Assembly: GCA_028698995.1 (NCBI GenBank) | Contig: JAQVVM010000005.1 | Span: 1 to 64,000, forward strand | Direction of reading: 5' to 3' | Origin: Bacteroidales bacterium | GTDB lineage: Bacteria > Bacteroidota > Bacteroidia > Bacteroidales > PXBB01 | DNA length: 64,000 nt | Part shown: positions 16,778-25,071 of the stretch, in pieces | Layout of the letters: the number at the start of each line of letters is the position of its first letter | How positions within the stretch are numbered: the first letter of the stretch is position 1 | The notes under the pieces: model-generated | What the model saw: only the letters and a program-made list of their open reading frames with translations | What the model was told of the DNA's origin: nothing | Database searches by the model: none | Translations under genes and position numbers: made by a program

Positions 16778-17514
16778 ATTTAATTAATCCATATAGGTTT
16801 AATCAAAGCAGACCATCTCCATTGATTGCTACTAATCATTATGAGTGGTATTTAGATAGAGCAAGAAATTCCATAAATCAAGTATTAGCTTATGATACAG
16901 GTAATTTAGGAGCAGAATTAGATTTAATTAATCCTGCTTTATCTAATAAACCCACTCAAACATCAATAAATGGTAAGATAGCATATAAAGGAGATGCTAT
17001 TGATGATATTTTAATAAAAGAAAATGTCATAGATTTTGGAAGAAGTTATCCGAATTGGATGGCTCATTTTGTAATTGATTATGATGCAGCAAACCTCTAT
17101 ACAATGATGTCATGTTATAACACGGCTAATGCAAATAAGGAGGGATTTAGATTTTTTCTTAACTCTACGACTATTGCTATCGAAACTACTAATTCAGCGG
17201 GAACAAACACATATCCTATGACTTTTGGAAGTACGACAGGCGGCGGTAAAATAATCATAAGCTTTGTATATACTGGCACAAATAGACAGATATACACTAA
17301 TGGGGTAATGAGGACTAATAATGCAGTTGGAAGCAATCCATTGCTTATTCCATCTACAACAAACAACCTATCCGTAATAGGAAACTTATGGGCTAACTCA
17401 CAAACATTAAATGCAACAGCTTGTAATGAGGGTTACGCAAGTTTTTCAGATTATAACCCAACAGATTTTACAAATGCCATAAATACACTTAAAGCAACAT
17501 ACGGAATAATATGA
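16774..17514 (+). CDS. LamG-like receptor-binding protein candidate
   Basis: 246 aa. The start NPYRFNQ and the beta-rich body with IISFVYTGTNRQIYTNGV resemble concanavalin/LamG-type phage surface proteins that bind glycans. No TM. Coupled on both sides by 4-bp overlaps, so co-translated with the fibre protein and the small protein that follows. Confidence 0.65.
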   Translation: MNLINPYRFNQSRPSPLIATNHYEWYLDRARNSINQVLAYDTGNLGAELDLINPALSNKPTQTSINGKIAYKGDAIDDILIKENVIDFGRSYPNWMAHFVIDYDAANLYTMMSCYNTANANKEGFRFFLNSTTIAIETTNSAGTNTYPMTFGSTTGGGKIIISFVYTGTNRQIYTNGVMRTNNAVGSNPLLIPSTTNNLSVIGNLWANSQTLNATACNEGYASFSDYNPTDFTNAINTLKATYGII

Positions 17515-17747
17515 TAAGACTACTTACATACCAAACCTTAGGAGAATGGGAAGAATCTCAGCAAAATATTGTTAATATTTTAAAAATTAACATTCGTTAT
17601 TCAGGGGGGGTTCAAAGACCTGATATAATTATGAAAGATGGGAGTTATGCTATTCCTTTTCCCGATTTGAAAGAGCATCAAGAAAAAGTATCTCATTTGG
17701 ATTGGAAAGACTATTCTTTAAGCGATATTAAACGAGAAGAAATTTGA
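17511..17747 (+). CDS. small hypothetical protein
   Basis: 78 aa, acidic, no TM. Overlaps neighbours by 4 bp on both sides. No family recognised; possibly a chaperone or cap for the spike gene upstream. Confidence 0.55.
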   Translation: MIRLLTYQTLGEWEESQQNIVNILKINIRYSGGVQRPDIIMKDGSYAIPFPDLKEHQEKVSHLDWKDYSLSDIKREEI

Positions 17748-17950
17748 AACTTAACATAAATACAGATGCAGCGGTAAAGTTTACTAATAAGCTTGAAAAA
17801 CTAAACAAGTTCGCTCACTTAGGCGACATACCAGCAGCTGTAGGAGATATTTCTATTGGTATAGAAATAAATCTTGGAGATTTTATAATAGATAATAACA
17901 AAAAGAAAAAACAACAAAGGAATATTATGTTATCAACAAGAATAAAATAG
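17744..17950 (+). CDS. small hypothetical protein (TTG start)
   Basis: 68 aa, starting TTG inside the stop of the preceding gene. Contains an 'IPAAVGDISIGIEINLGDFII' amphipathic stretch (in two parts) and a Lys/Gln tail. No family recognised. Confidence 0.5.
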   Translation: MKLNINTDAAVKFTNKLEKLNKFAHLGDIPAAVGDISIGIEINLGDFIIDNNKKKKQQRNIMLSTRIK

Positions 17951-17989
17951 ATTTAAAAAAGTACAATACTAACCCTTAAACAACTAACC

Positions 17990-18307
17990 ATGGAAACAAC
18001 CAACATTACCTTAATTAACGGAATTATTGCCTTTTTAGGAATGGCTTTATTTTTTCTTATCCGATACCGTAATCGAAAAAACAAAAGCAAACCATTTCAA
18101 TTAGCTTATTGGCTAAACGATAATGGATTGGAGTTAATCATTTCGGTAATTACTTCAGCGGCTTGCTTCCTTATGTTAGATGATATTGTTTTTTACATCT
18201 CTAAAATAACACCTAATGAGTTGCCTCTGGTAAAAGTTACTGCTTTTTTATGCGGATATGCCAACCAATGGATACTTAAATTGATTATTAACCCACTAAA
18301 AAAATAA
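17990..18307 (+). CDS. holin-like membrane protein
   Basis: 105 aa with three hydrophobic segments (about 7-25, 48-65, 75-95) and a basic C-terminus. Size, topology and position between endolysin and spanin-like genes suit a holin. No sequence family is claimed. Confidence 0.6.
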   Translation: METTNITLINGIIAFLGMALFFLIRYRNRKNKSKPFQLAYWLNDNGLELIISVITSAACFLMLDDIVFYISKITPNELPLVKVTAFLCGYANQWILKLIINPLKK

Positions 18308-18311
18308 TAAA

Positions 18312-18626
18312 ATGTTTGGAACTAACAAAATACTAATTTATATAGTTGCAAGCATAATTGGGCTAAGTTTATTGTCTAATATTATAACCACTATAAAAGA
18401 TTGGACAAAACCACCAACATACACCAAAGAAGCCATAGAGGTAATGATAAAACATGCTAAATTAAAAGAGCAAATAGAGCAATACAAACAAGAAAACGAA
18501 TTGCTAAAAAAAGATTATACTAAAATAGTAAATTCTATTACAGAAGATAGCCTTCTCATACATAATAGCGATAGAGCCTACAGAGATTCATTAAGAAATT
18601 ACCTATTTAACAGAGTTAATCCCTAA
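18312..18626 (+). CDS. inner-membrane spanin-like protein
   Basis: 104 aa. TM at 6-25 and a periplasmic coiled coil (EQIEQYKQENELLKKDY). This is the typical layout of an i-spanin (Rz). It starts 4 bp after the holin-like gene. Confidence 0.55.
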   Translation: MFGTNKILIYIVASIIGLSLLSNIITTIKDWTKPPTYTKEAIEVMIKHAKLKEQIEQYKQENELLKKDYTKIVNSITEDSLLIHNSDRAYRDSLRNYLFNRVNP

Positions 18627-18630
18627 AACC

Positions 18631-19002
18631 ATGAAAAAACTAATAACACTATCTATATTATTTCTCTCCGGAATTGTATCATTAGCTCAAACACCAGATT
18701 CTTGTATATGCTATACAGATGATATGGACAAAGCTGCCTTAGAATGCTTAGTTAATTCCCCTAAAAAAGATAGTTTAATACAAAACCTATCATTACAATT
18801 ATATAACACTAACCAAATTAACCAAAACTTATCCACCATAAATATAGATTTAGAAAACGAAAGTAAGAGGCTAAATAAAGAAAATGGACAAATTAAACTA
18901 AACTTACAAAAACTAAAAAACAGAACCACAATTATAGGGGTTGGATGTTTTTCCATAGGTGTAGGAGCCACTATTTTTATATTTAAAAAAATAGGCAGTT
19001 AG
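18631..19002 (+). CDS. exported coiled-coil protein with C-terminal TM
   Basis: 123 aa. Signal peptide MKKLITLSILFLSGIVSLA, a Cys pair (CICYTDD), an Asn/Leu-rich coiled coil, then a TM at about 97-117. It could be the second component of the lysis set (spanin) or a two-anchor envelope protein. Confidence 0.6.
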   Translation: MKKLITLSILFLSGIVSLAQTPDSCICYTDDMDKAALECLVNSPKKDSLIQNLSLQLYNTNQINQNLSTINIDLENESKRLNKENGQIKLNLQKLKNRTTIIGVGCFSIGVGATIFIFKKIGS

Positions 19003-19316
19003 CATTAAAATAAAGTTACATTTAAAAATGTAAACAAACAGGCTATAAAGCACTATATTTTTAAATGTAAAAAAATATAATTAAATTTGCTAGAAGTAGT
19101 GTTAATAATAGCTACATGAATTAATAAAACAACATCTAAAAAAGAATTGAAAAACTAAAAAAAACATAAAAACAGCCCGTAACTATTGTTTTTACAAGGG
19201 TTTTGTTAGGTTTTTAATAAAACTTAATAAAGTTACATTTTTAGTAGTAAACAAAAAAAAGTAAAAAAATAATATAAAAAGTAAACCACTTAATAACTAA
19301 CCAACAATAATTAACC
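19003..19316 (+). other. AT-rich intergenic region with repeated TTACATTT elements and a -7 box
   Basis: 314 bp without a gene. It holds an inverted repeat TTACATTT-AA-AAATGTAA (19016-19033), a half copy (19058-19070) and another (19233-19243). A TAAATTTG -7-like element sits at 19082-19089. An imperfect hairpin with a T-rich tail (about 19174-19205) may terminate transcription. The layout suggests regulation of the two following genes. Confidence 0.45.
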
Positions 19317-19667
19317 ATGAAAACAAACACAATTTATCAAATAGCAGGTATTCTAGCATTGTCAGCAGGAGCTGCCGCTGTAGGAATGTCTGCTTGGGCA
19401 AGAATTAAAAAAAGAAAAGATCAAAAAGAAATACAAGATGCTACACAAGAAGCAGCAGCATTAAATGAAAACTTCTCCGGAGCTTCAGGAATTTTTGCAA
19501 GGAAAAACCTAAAAAGAAACTACATAGTTGGATTCGATAAAAGAGGTGTGCCTGTAATTGTTAACACAGGAGACGTTAATAAAAAAGGCCCTTACATACA
19601 ATGTTTCAAACCGTACAATTTAGATAACGGATGGTGTGTTAAAGAACAGAAGGAAACAGTTAATTAA
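19317..19667 (+). CDS. N-anchored membrane protein
   Basis: 116 aa. TM at about 6-28, a linker with NENFSGASGIFARKN, then a small domain with two Cys (YIQCFKPYN, GWCVKEQ). The 'GFIARK / GIFARK' boundary resembles the third part of the interrupted gene at 10345-10752, so the two may be related. Probably a virion membrane protein. Confidence 0.65.
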   Translation: MKTNTIYQIAGILALSAGAAAVGMSAWARIKKRKDQKEIQDATQEAAALNENFSGASGIFARKNLKRNYIVGFDKRGVPVIVNTGDVNKKGPYIQCFKPYNLDNGWCVKEQKETVN

Positions 19668-19712
19668 AAAAACCAAGATAAAAACTAATAACCCAATAAA
19701 CAAATAAAAATT

Positions 19713-20093
19713 ATGAGCAAAAAAACATTAGTAGATACAGTGTCCCAATCAAAAATATGGAAGCCGGTAGCAATTGTAGGCGGAATATTTGGAGCTGTAG
19801 CAATCGTAATCGCAGTTAAAGATTACATGGAAGCACAAAAAATTGCCAAACAAAAAGAAGAAGTAAAAGCAGGTTTAGAAACCGTTAAAGAAGTGCTTGT
19901 TGAAGAAACCGAAACAGCAGAAGCTTTTAGCGGATGCGGAGGATGTTCTTCAGTAGCAGGTGGCAAAACAAAAATACTTCCAATGAAAGAAAATTATTCT
20001 GCACAATTATTTGCTGGTGCCAACGGAAGAGGAACTGCTCAGTTAATCAACCCTAAAGATGTTGTAACGCCTCAAATATATTCAGGCCAATAA
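19713..20093 (+). CDS. N-anchored membrane protein with Cys/Gly motif
   Basis: 126 aa. TM at about 19-38, charged linker, then FSGCGGCSSVAGGKTK (a CxxC-type pair) and a C-terminal polar domain. Last gene of the left block; it ends 25 bp before a strong bidirectional terminator. Confidence 0.65.
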   Translation: MSKKTLVDTVSQSKIWKPVAIVGGIFGAVAIVIAVKDYMEAQKIAKQKEEVKAGLETVKEVLVEETETAEAFSGCGGCSSVAGGKTKILPMKENYSAQLFAGANGRGTAQLINPKDVVTPQIYSGQ

Positions 20094-20117
20094 TAACTAC
20101 CTATACTTTTATAAACT

Positions 20118-20153
20118 AAAAAGCCCTTTATTTCTAAATAAAGGGCTTTTTTT
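20118..20153. terminator. bidirectional intrinsic terminator
   Basis: AAAGCCCTTTATTT (20120-20133) pairs with AAATAAAGGGCTTT (20136-20149) and is flanked by A- and T-runs. It ends the left block on the + strand and the tmRNA on the - strand. Confidence 0.85.
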
Positions 20154-20570
20154 GTAGGTTGTACGCACTTCCTAAAAAGCGTTTGAAAATTAATACCTAC
20201 TTAGGCAGCAATTTTCGATTCTATTTTGTTTCCATTTAAAATGGCTTAGAAATTCTCATTCAATACTTACTCCTTACCAGTCAAAATCCAGAAAACACCC
20301 CCATAATTTTTTAAGTAGGTTTGATGTTGTTCCGCTAAGGGCATCTTTCTACTGCTAACTGTAATAAAGTAGGAGGCATGCGTTAAATGATTCCGGATCA
20401 TCCCCGAGCGTAATCGGTTTAACCTTACTTATGAAAATCTATATGTTGTGTGTACCTAAATCAACTGTAAAAAATAGTAAAGCACTTATCTACCATGCCT
20501 CCTTTGTGGAGATGGAGGGAGTCGAACCCTCGTCCTAATAAGTTTATGCAAAGAACTAATAACGAATTTC
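20153..20570 (-). ncRNA. ssrA: circularly permuted (two-piece) tmRNA
   Basis: Read on the minus strand, the acceptor piece comes first (about 20570-20507): GGACGAGGGTTCGACTCCC T-arm, then CATCTCC and discriminator A. The coding piece follows (20302 downward): GGGGGTG then TTTTCTGGATTTTGACTGG, the tmRNA D-loop region. GGGGGTG pairs fully with CATCTCC (two G-U pairs), and GAATTTC of the coding piece pairs with GAAATTC of the acceptor piece. The tag frame (20233-20201) ends ATT GCT GCC TAA; a tag GNKIESKIAA is likely, depending on the resume codon. The 20303-20506 segment would be excised. A -7 box (20576-20583) and terminator flank it. Confidence 0.85.
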
Positions 20571-20575
20571 TTTTG

Positions 20576-20583
20576 CAAATATA
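20576..20583 (-). promoter_or_regulatory. tmRNA promoter -7 element
   Basis: On the minus strand TATATTTG lies 6 bp before the predicted start of the acceptor piece. It matches TAnnTTTG. A -33 TTG is not obvious. Confidence 0.6.
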
Positions 20584-20626
20584 GGAATAAAAAGTAATAA
20601 AAAACGAAATAAAATTTATTTTTTGT

Positions 20627-20657
20627 TTGATAATATGAAATAAGTTTTGTAAGTTTG
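20627..20657 (+). promoter_or_regulatory. promoter TTG-N20-TAAGTTTG upstream of the ParB-like gene
   Basis: TTG (20627-20629), 20-bp spacer, TAAGTTTG (20650-20657): a full Bacteroidetes promoter. It leads into a 190-bp leader holding GAAG and GCGTCTTAGCG repeats before the ATG at 20848. Confidence 0.7.
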
Positions 20658-20847
20658 TCGAACAATTGGAAGAAATGCAGAAGTCAGAAGTAGGAATAAT
20701 GCGAAATAAAGATTAAAAAACTGCGTCTTAGCGTCTGCCGTAAAAATAAGAATTTTCAATTCTTTGTTTTTACGAGCATCCTCGAAATATTAGTTTTTTA
20801 AATAAAACCATATTTCTGGATTTGCGAGAGATTAAACAACCTAATAA

Positions 20848-21612
20848 ATGAAACTAATACAATTAACACATAATCAAATAGAGATAGAACATGGGTTTAA
20901 CCGTAGGGTAGATTATGGAGATTTGCCTTCATTAGCTAAGTCCATATCAAAAAACGGAGTAACAAATCCATTTAGAGGAAAATTTGTAGGCGACAAATTT
21001 GTGTTAAGCGATGGACATAGGAGGTATGAAGCAATTAAGTTGTTAAAAAACAAAGAAGAAATAAAAATTCCTTGTATAGAAGTAGAAGAAGATGAAGTGC
21101 AAAGAATAGCTAATCAATTAATTTGCAATGATGGGTTGCGTTTCTCTCCTTTAGAAGAAGCAGAAGTGGTAAGCACATTGTTGGAAAAAAACTTAACTGA
21201 GCAAGAAATTGTAGAAAAAACAAGCTTTTCAGGAACTTATGTAAGTAACTTAAAACTATTGCATAATGCTCCAGAAAAAATAAAAAACTACATTAAAGAA
21301 GGGGTTTTATCATCCACCTTGGTATTAGATATTTTACGCAATTCAGAAGATTACGAAGAAGCTCTTAGGATAATAGAAAACGCTATAATATCAGCTAATT
21401 CCGAAGGAAAAGAAAAGGTAGTGAAAAGAGATGTTGTAAAATCACAAGGAAAGCAAAATAGTTGGTCGGAAATGAAGAAGATTTACAAAAAAATAGTAAA
21501 TGAAAAAGAAGCATTAAACACAAAAAATAAAAAATTATTCTACTTTGCAGAGCAATTAATGAACGGAGAATTGTCTAAAGAAGAACTAGAGGAATTATTT
21601 TTTTACAAGTAA
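20848..21612 (+). CDS. ParB/Spo0J-like nuclease-fold DNA-binding protein
   Basis: 254 aa. ParB N-terminal domain at 15-100: GDLPSLAKSISKNGVTNPF, then LSDGHRRYEAIK (box II, GHRR at 56-59). An HTH with TEQEIVEKTSFSGTYVSNLK (about 115-137) follows, then a helical, charged C-terminus. ParB-family proteins partition replicons or regulate genes. No parA is visible beside it, so partition is unproven. Confidence 0.85.
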   Translation: MKLIQLTHNQIEIEHGFNRRVDYGDLPSLAKSISKNGVTNPFRGKFVGDKFVLSDGHRRYEAIKLLKNKEEIKIPCIEVEEDEVQRIANQLICNDGLRFSPLEEAEVVSTLLEKNLTEQEIVEKTSFSGTYVSNLKLLHNAPEKIKNYIKEGVLSSTLVLDILRNSEDYEEALRIIENAIISANSEGKEKVVKRDVVKSQGKQNSWSEMKKIYKKIVNEKEALNTKNKKLFYFAEQLMNGELSKEELEELFFYK

Positions 21613-21640
21613 TATAGAAACCATAAAAACTAAATAAAAA

Positions 21641-21868
21641 ATGTCAAAAAAAGTAAGCAAATTAAAAATTTACTTCTTACAAAATGGAGTAAAACAAAAA
21701 GAATTAGCAAAAAAAGCAGGTATAGGAGTTACATCCGCCCATTACCTTATAAATGAAGGGGAGGCTACAGAAAAAACATTTAGAAAAGTTGCAGATTGCT
21801 TGGTAGATCAGTACAAACTACCGATAAATATAGAAGAAGTAAAGGAGTATGCCAAAACTCAAGTTTAG
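21641..21868 (+). CDS. small HTH DNA-binding protein
   Basis: 75 aa. HTH pattern KQKELAKKAGIGVTSAHYLI (residues 18-37) resembles Cro/XRE-type regulators. It starts 28 bp after the ParB-like gene. A repressor or ParB partner is possible. Confidence 0.65.
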   Translation: MSKKVSKLKIYFLQNGVKQKELAKKAGIGVTSAHYLINEGEATEKTFRKVADCLVDQYKLPINIEEVKEYAKTQV

Positions 21869-21877
21869 TATAAGAAA

Positions 21878-22030
21878 ATGGCTAAAGTTGTTATTGTAGG
21901 CAGCAACCCTTCTAATCTTGAAAAAAGGGCAAAAACATTCCTAAATTTAGGCTATGTTATAACAGAGCCTATGCACCAAAATAAAAAAGAGTACAAAATT
22001 GTTTTAGAAAAGAAAAAACTAAAAAAATGA
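21878..22030 (+). CDS. 50-aa hypothetical protein
   Basis: ATG 21878 to TGA 22028-22030. The sequence is alpha/beta-like (MAKVVIVGSNPSNLEKRAK) with a Lys-rich end. Overlaps the next short ORF by 4 bp (ATGA). No family recognised. Confidence 0.5.
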   Translation: MAKVVIVGSNPSNLEKRAKTFLNLGYVITEPMHQNKKEYKIVLEKKKLKK

Positions 22031-22191
22031 GCATAAATAGAGTAAGAATTAACTTCTTTAACTTGGTAAAAATAAGGTTGTTTCATTTAACAGGAGAAGT
22101 TAATAAAACAACTCATTTAGGAATGAGGTTTAATCAAGAGCATTATGCTATGGTATTAGAAGCTAAAGCAGAATTACAACATCATAGTTAA
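22027..22191 (+). CDS. 54-aa hypothetical protein
   Basis: ATG 22027 overlaps the previous stop; TAA at 22189-22191. Contains FNLVKIRLFHLTGEVNKT and an amphipathic C-terminus. Close packing with neighbours supports it as a real gene. Confidence 0.45.
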   Translation: MSINRVRINFFNLVKIRLFHLTGEVNKTTHLGMRFNQEHYAMVLEAKAELQHHS

Positions 22192-22200
22192 TATAAAAAA

Positions 22201-22527
22201 ATGGAAAAACCAAATATAGTAAAAGCATCAGCTCCAGAAAAAGAAATGCTAACAATATTTATTATTCAGCTTATACCATTAGGATATAAGATTGAAGAAA
22301 TAAAAAAACACAAGCGTTTTTTTTGGCAAAAACCATATAAATATACAGCAGAACTATCTTTAATGAGAGATATTCCAAAAGAAATAGAAAAAGCTGTATT
22401 AGAAGAAAAATACGAAGTAGCTAATAAGTTAAAAAAAGAACTTACTATTTCTGAAGAAGAGTTTTATAAACAAAGAAACGAAAGCATTAAAAAAGAGTTA
22501 GAATCTTTATTCCATATTTTAAAGTAA
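22201..22527 (+). CDS. hypothetical protein with charged helical C-terminus
   Basis: 108 aa, no TM. Residues 60-85 (KAVLEEKYEVANKLKKEL) resemble a UVR-type helical hairpin. The stop abuts the next ATG (22528), suggesting coupling. Confidence 0.55.
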   Translation: MEKPNIVKASAPEKEMLTIFIIQLIPLGYKIEEIKKHKRFFWQKPYKYTAELSLMRDIPKEIEKAVLEEKYEVANKLKKELTISEEEFYKQRNESIKKELESLFHILK

Positions 22528-23424
22528 ATGAAATTAATATCAGACCTAAATATAGCAATAAATAATCAATCTTTTTACGAAGATCAGTTTAAGGAATTGG
22601 CAAAAAAACACATTTTGTTTATGACCTGCCAACTATCTAAAAAAGATTTATATACCAAAATACTGCCATTTATTAATATGTATGGTGTTAATAACACTAT
22701 TACGGCACTTATTGGTATAGATAAATACAATCCGGAAGAACAACTCACTGATATTGATTTGTTTTTTAATAATATTACCGACATTATGTGGGCAGATGTA
22801 ATAGTAATTCCATTTACCACCAAACCATTAAAACCTTTTTACGACAAAGTAAGAGAGGTAAATCCAAGTGTTAAAATTGTTTTTTGGGTAGATTTTAATT
22901 ATTACGAAATTCCTCCGACACATCCATACAAAAAAATATTTACAACAGAAGCCATAGAAACGGTGGAAGATAATATTTGGATGGCAGACATGTGTAAAGT
23001 AAGTTCAGTAGCATTACATAGATACCTTACTAATAAACTATCTAACGGAGTGGCTAAAAACAGACTTAAAAACACACCTTCTTCAGTAGAAATTCAATGC
23101 CAACCCATTTTAATAGATATTAGTACTTTTTTAGAAAATGTAGATTACAACCCTCAAATGCCAGTAACTAATAATAAACCCAAAAAAGGTAGAAATAATG
23201 AAATTACACAAACTGCTCAAGAAAGCAGTAAGCTAATGGTTGTTTGCCAAAAAGGAAAATGGGTGCATAAAAGATCTAAAAATGCTGCTCCCATACAAGA
23301 ATTTAACACTAAAAAACTAGCTATTGAAGCAGCACAAGAATTTATAAAAAAAGGAGTACACGTAATTGTATATACTAAAGATGGAAAAGTACACTTTCAA
23401 AAGAATCAACCTAAAAATAAATGA
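22528..23424 (+). CDS. glycosyltransferase-like N-half with DUF2188-like C-terminus
   Basis: 298 aa. The first 190 residues show Rossmann-like strands (ITDIMWADVIVIPF, VKIVFWVDFNYYEIP) reminiscent of GT-B N-domains. The last about 55 residues (KWVHKRSKNAAPIQEFNTKK...HVIVYTKDGKVHFQ) match the DUF2188 pattern. The next gene looks like a GT-B C-half, so the two may form one split enzyme. Confidence 0.55.
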   Translation: MKLISDLNIAINNQSFYEDQFKELAKKHILFMTCQLSKKDLYTKILPFINMYGVNNTITALIGIDKYNPEEQLTDIDLFFNNITDIMWADVIVIPFTTKPLKPFYDKVREVNPSVKIVFWVDFNYYEIPPTHPYKKIFTTEAIETVEDNIWMADMCKVSSVALHRYLTNKLSNGVAKNRLKNTPSSVEIQCQPILIDISTFLENVDYNPQMPVTNNKPKKGRNNEITQTAQESSKLMVVCQKGKWVHKRSKNAAPIQEFNTKKLAIEAAQEFIKKGVHVIVYTKDGKVHFQKNQPKNK

Positions 23425-23963
23425 AAAAAATTAAAATAGGCATAATAGCTACCGACATCAACCGAGATGACGTGCTGTTTTATAAAGAACAATTAGTAGA
23501 ACTAACTACCAAGCTAAAAGGAATTGTAAAACTAATTATTTATGGATACAACGGAGAAGAAGGAGAAGAAGATTGGTTGGAAGGAGTAGATTTCGATTTT
23601 GTAAAACCTACATCTATTATTCATTTTCCTAAACAATTAAAAGCATTAGAATTAGATTTAATTTTAATACCATTAATACCAAATTCCTTTAATTCTACAT
23701 CAGAAGATTATACCAAATTTTTAGAAGCAGCTATATTTTCTATACCAGTATTAACACCAAATATATATCCTTATAATGGGTTAATACAAGATGGAATAAA
23801 CGGATATATTTTTAGTAATAAAAAAGATTTAACAGTAAGAATACAGCAAATAATAGATGCTCCGGTAGAACTGAAAATGGCAGGAGCAGAAGCAAAAAAA
23901 ATAGTGGAAAATAACTTTGATTTTTCAGAAGAAAATAATATTGAATTAACCAAAATGTTTTAA
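23421..23963 (+). CDS. GT4-like glycosyltransferase domain protein
   Basis: 180 aa. The segment KFLEAAIFSIPVLTPNIYPY with following NGLIQDGINGYIF is the donor-binding region of GT4/GT-B enzymes (E..A...PV...N.G). It lacks a full N-domain and overlaps the preceding gene by 4 bp. Likely modifies a viral or host glycan with its partner. Confidence 0.6.
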   Translation: MKKIKIGIIATDINRDDVLFYKEQLVELTTKLKGIVKLIIYGYNGEEGEEDWLEGVDFDFVKPTSIIHFPKQLKALELDLILIPLIPNSFNSTSEDYTKFLEAAIFSIPVLTPNIYPYNGLIQDGINGYIFSNKKDLTVRIQQIIDAPVELKMAGAEAKKIVENNFDFSEENNIELTKMF

Positions 23964-23967
23964 AAAA

Positions 23968-24861
23968 ATGGAATATAAATTAACACAAGAAGTAAAATTT
24001 AAAGGAGCAAAAATTGAATTAGGATATAACAATCCCGTTTTTCTTTCTCCAAAAGATAAAACCTATATATGGGAAGTAATACACAGAGAAAATAACAAGC
24101 CTTTGTATATTATACAGCATCCCGAAGGAAGAGAAATAGATTTTTTTCAGCAAAATGCACCAGGATTTGGAGTAGATAATTTTAATAATTTACAAAAAAT
24201 GGTAGAACAAATTGGCAAACCAATAAAATTTGCTTATGCTACAGCAGGTTTTTTGGAGCCAATAAATCAACCAACAGAAAAAACTATTGAAAAACCAATA
24301 GGCTTGTCAGGAAATATAGAACAAAATGGATCTAATAACGTAGATCTTTCTGAAGAGCAAAAACAAGAAGAATTAAAGAGCATAACTGAGTACTTAGAAG
24401 AAGAAAGTTTAATTGACAACAATAAAGAGCTGGAAGATGAACATAAAAGGATAAAACTTACTCCTAATCCAGAAAAAAGTAATGCCAACACAAGTTTAAA
24501 TATTCCTCATTTTACATTTGAGGGGTTAAACACTAATGAAATGGACAAAGTTAGTCCTAAGCCACAAAAATTATGGGCAACCCAAATGCCAGTAAGTTTT
24601 TCCATAGAAAAACCAAATGGAATAGCAGAAATTGGAAATAAATCTGATTATCTAGTAGCATCTCAAAACGGTTTTCTATCTATAGAAACAGAAGAAAGTT
24701 TTAATGAAAAATACCAAGAGAACAAAAAATTAGTAAACAAAGCAATAGGAGCTGGAGATGAGGAGTTTTTACTACATCCAAAAGTAGCAGAATATATTAC
24801 TTTTTTAGAAAAAGAAAATGTTAGAGTTAGAACAGAAGCATTCTTAAACAAGAAGAAATAA
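23968..24861 (+). CDS. hypothetical acidic protein
   Basis: 297 aa. N-terminal beta-rich domain (1-95), a long acidic disordered middle (about 110-180), and a C-terminal helical part. No TM. Possibly an interaction scaffold; no family recognised. Confidence 0.55.
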   Translation: MEYKLTQEVKFKGAKIELGYNNPVFLSPKDKTYIWEVIHRENNKPLYIIQHPEGREIDFFQQNAPGFGVDNFNNLQKMVEQIGKPIKFAYATAGFLEPINQPTEKTIEKPIGLSGNIEQNGSNNVDLSEEQKQEELKSITEYLEEESLIDNNKELEDEHKRIKLTPNPEKSNANTSLNIPHFTFEGLNTNEMDKVSPKPQKLWATQMPVSFSIEKPNGIAEIGNKSDYLVASQNGFLSIETEESFNEKYQENKKLVNKAIGAGDEEFLLHPKVAEYITFLEKENVRVRTEAFLNKKK

Positions 24862-24940
24862 ATTTCGGAAATACAAAAATTAAATGTATTTTTGTTTCAA
24901 ATTTATTGAAAACGATTTTGCGTGCCAAAGGCAATTTTGC

Positions 24941-25033
24941 CTGAACGTTGGGTATATGTGACGTGCGCCCACGATAACCTAAATAATAGCACGACACTAA
25001 TCGGCGCATGGCATATATACCGTGTTAGCCACA
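24941..25033 (+). repeat. integron-type attC-like site 1
   Basis: An imperfect extended hairpin pairs GGTATATG... and GTGCGCC (24951-24969) with GGCGCATG and CATATATACC (25003-25021). The 3' edge reads GTTAGCC (25024-25030), close to the R' core GTTRRRY. This is the left boundary of the cassette gene at 25072. Base composition is clearly GC-richer than the flanking viral DNA. Confidence 0.6.
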
Positions 25034-25071
25034 GTTTATTATTTGATTATTAACAACTTAAATTTATAAAA

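Noticed and set aside
20153-20570. Ordinary one-piece tmRNA or a pseudo-tRNA
   Set aside because: The 5' acceptor strand lies downstream of the T-arm and 3' strand on the same strand; both pieces pair with each other, so only a permuted order fits.
20848-21868. Complete parAB partition system
   Set aside because: The ParB-like protein is clear, but no Walker-type ParA is adjacent; the neighbour is a small HTH protein.
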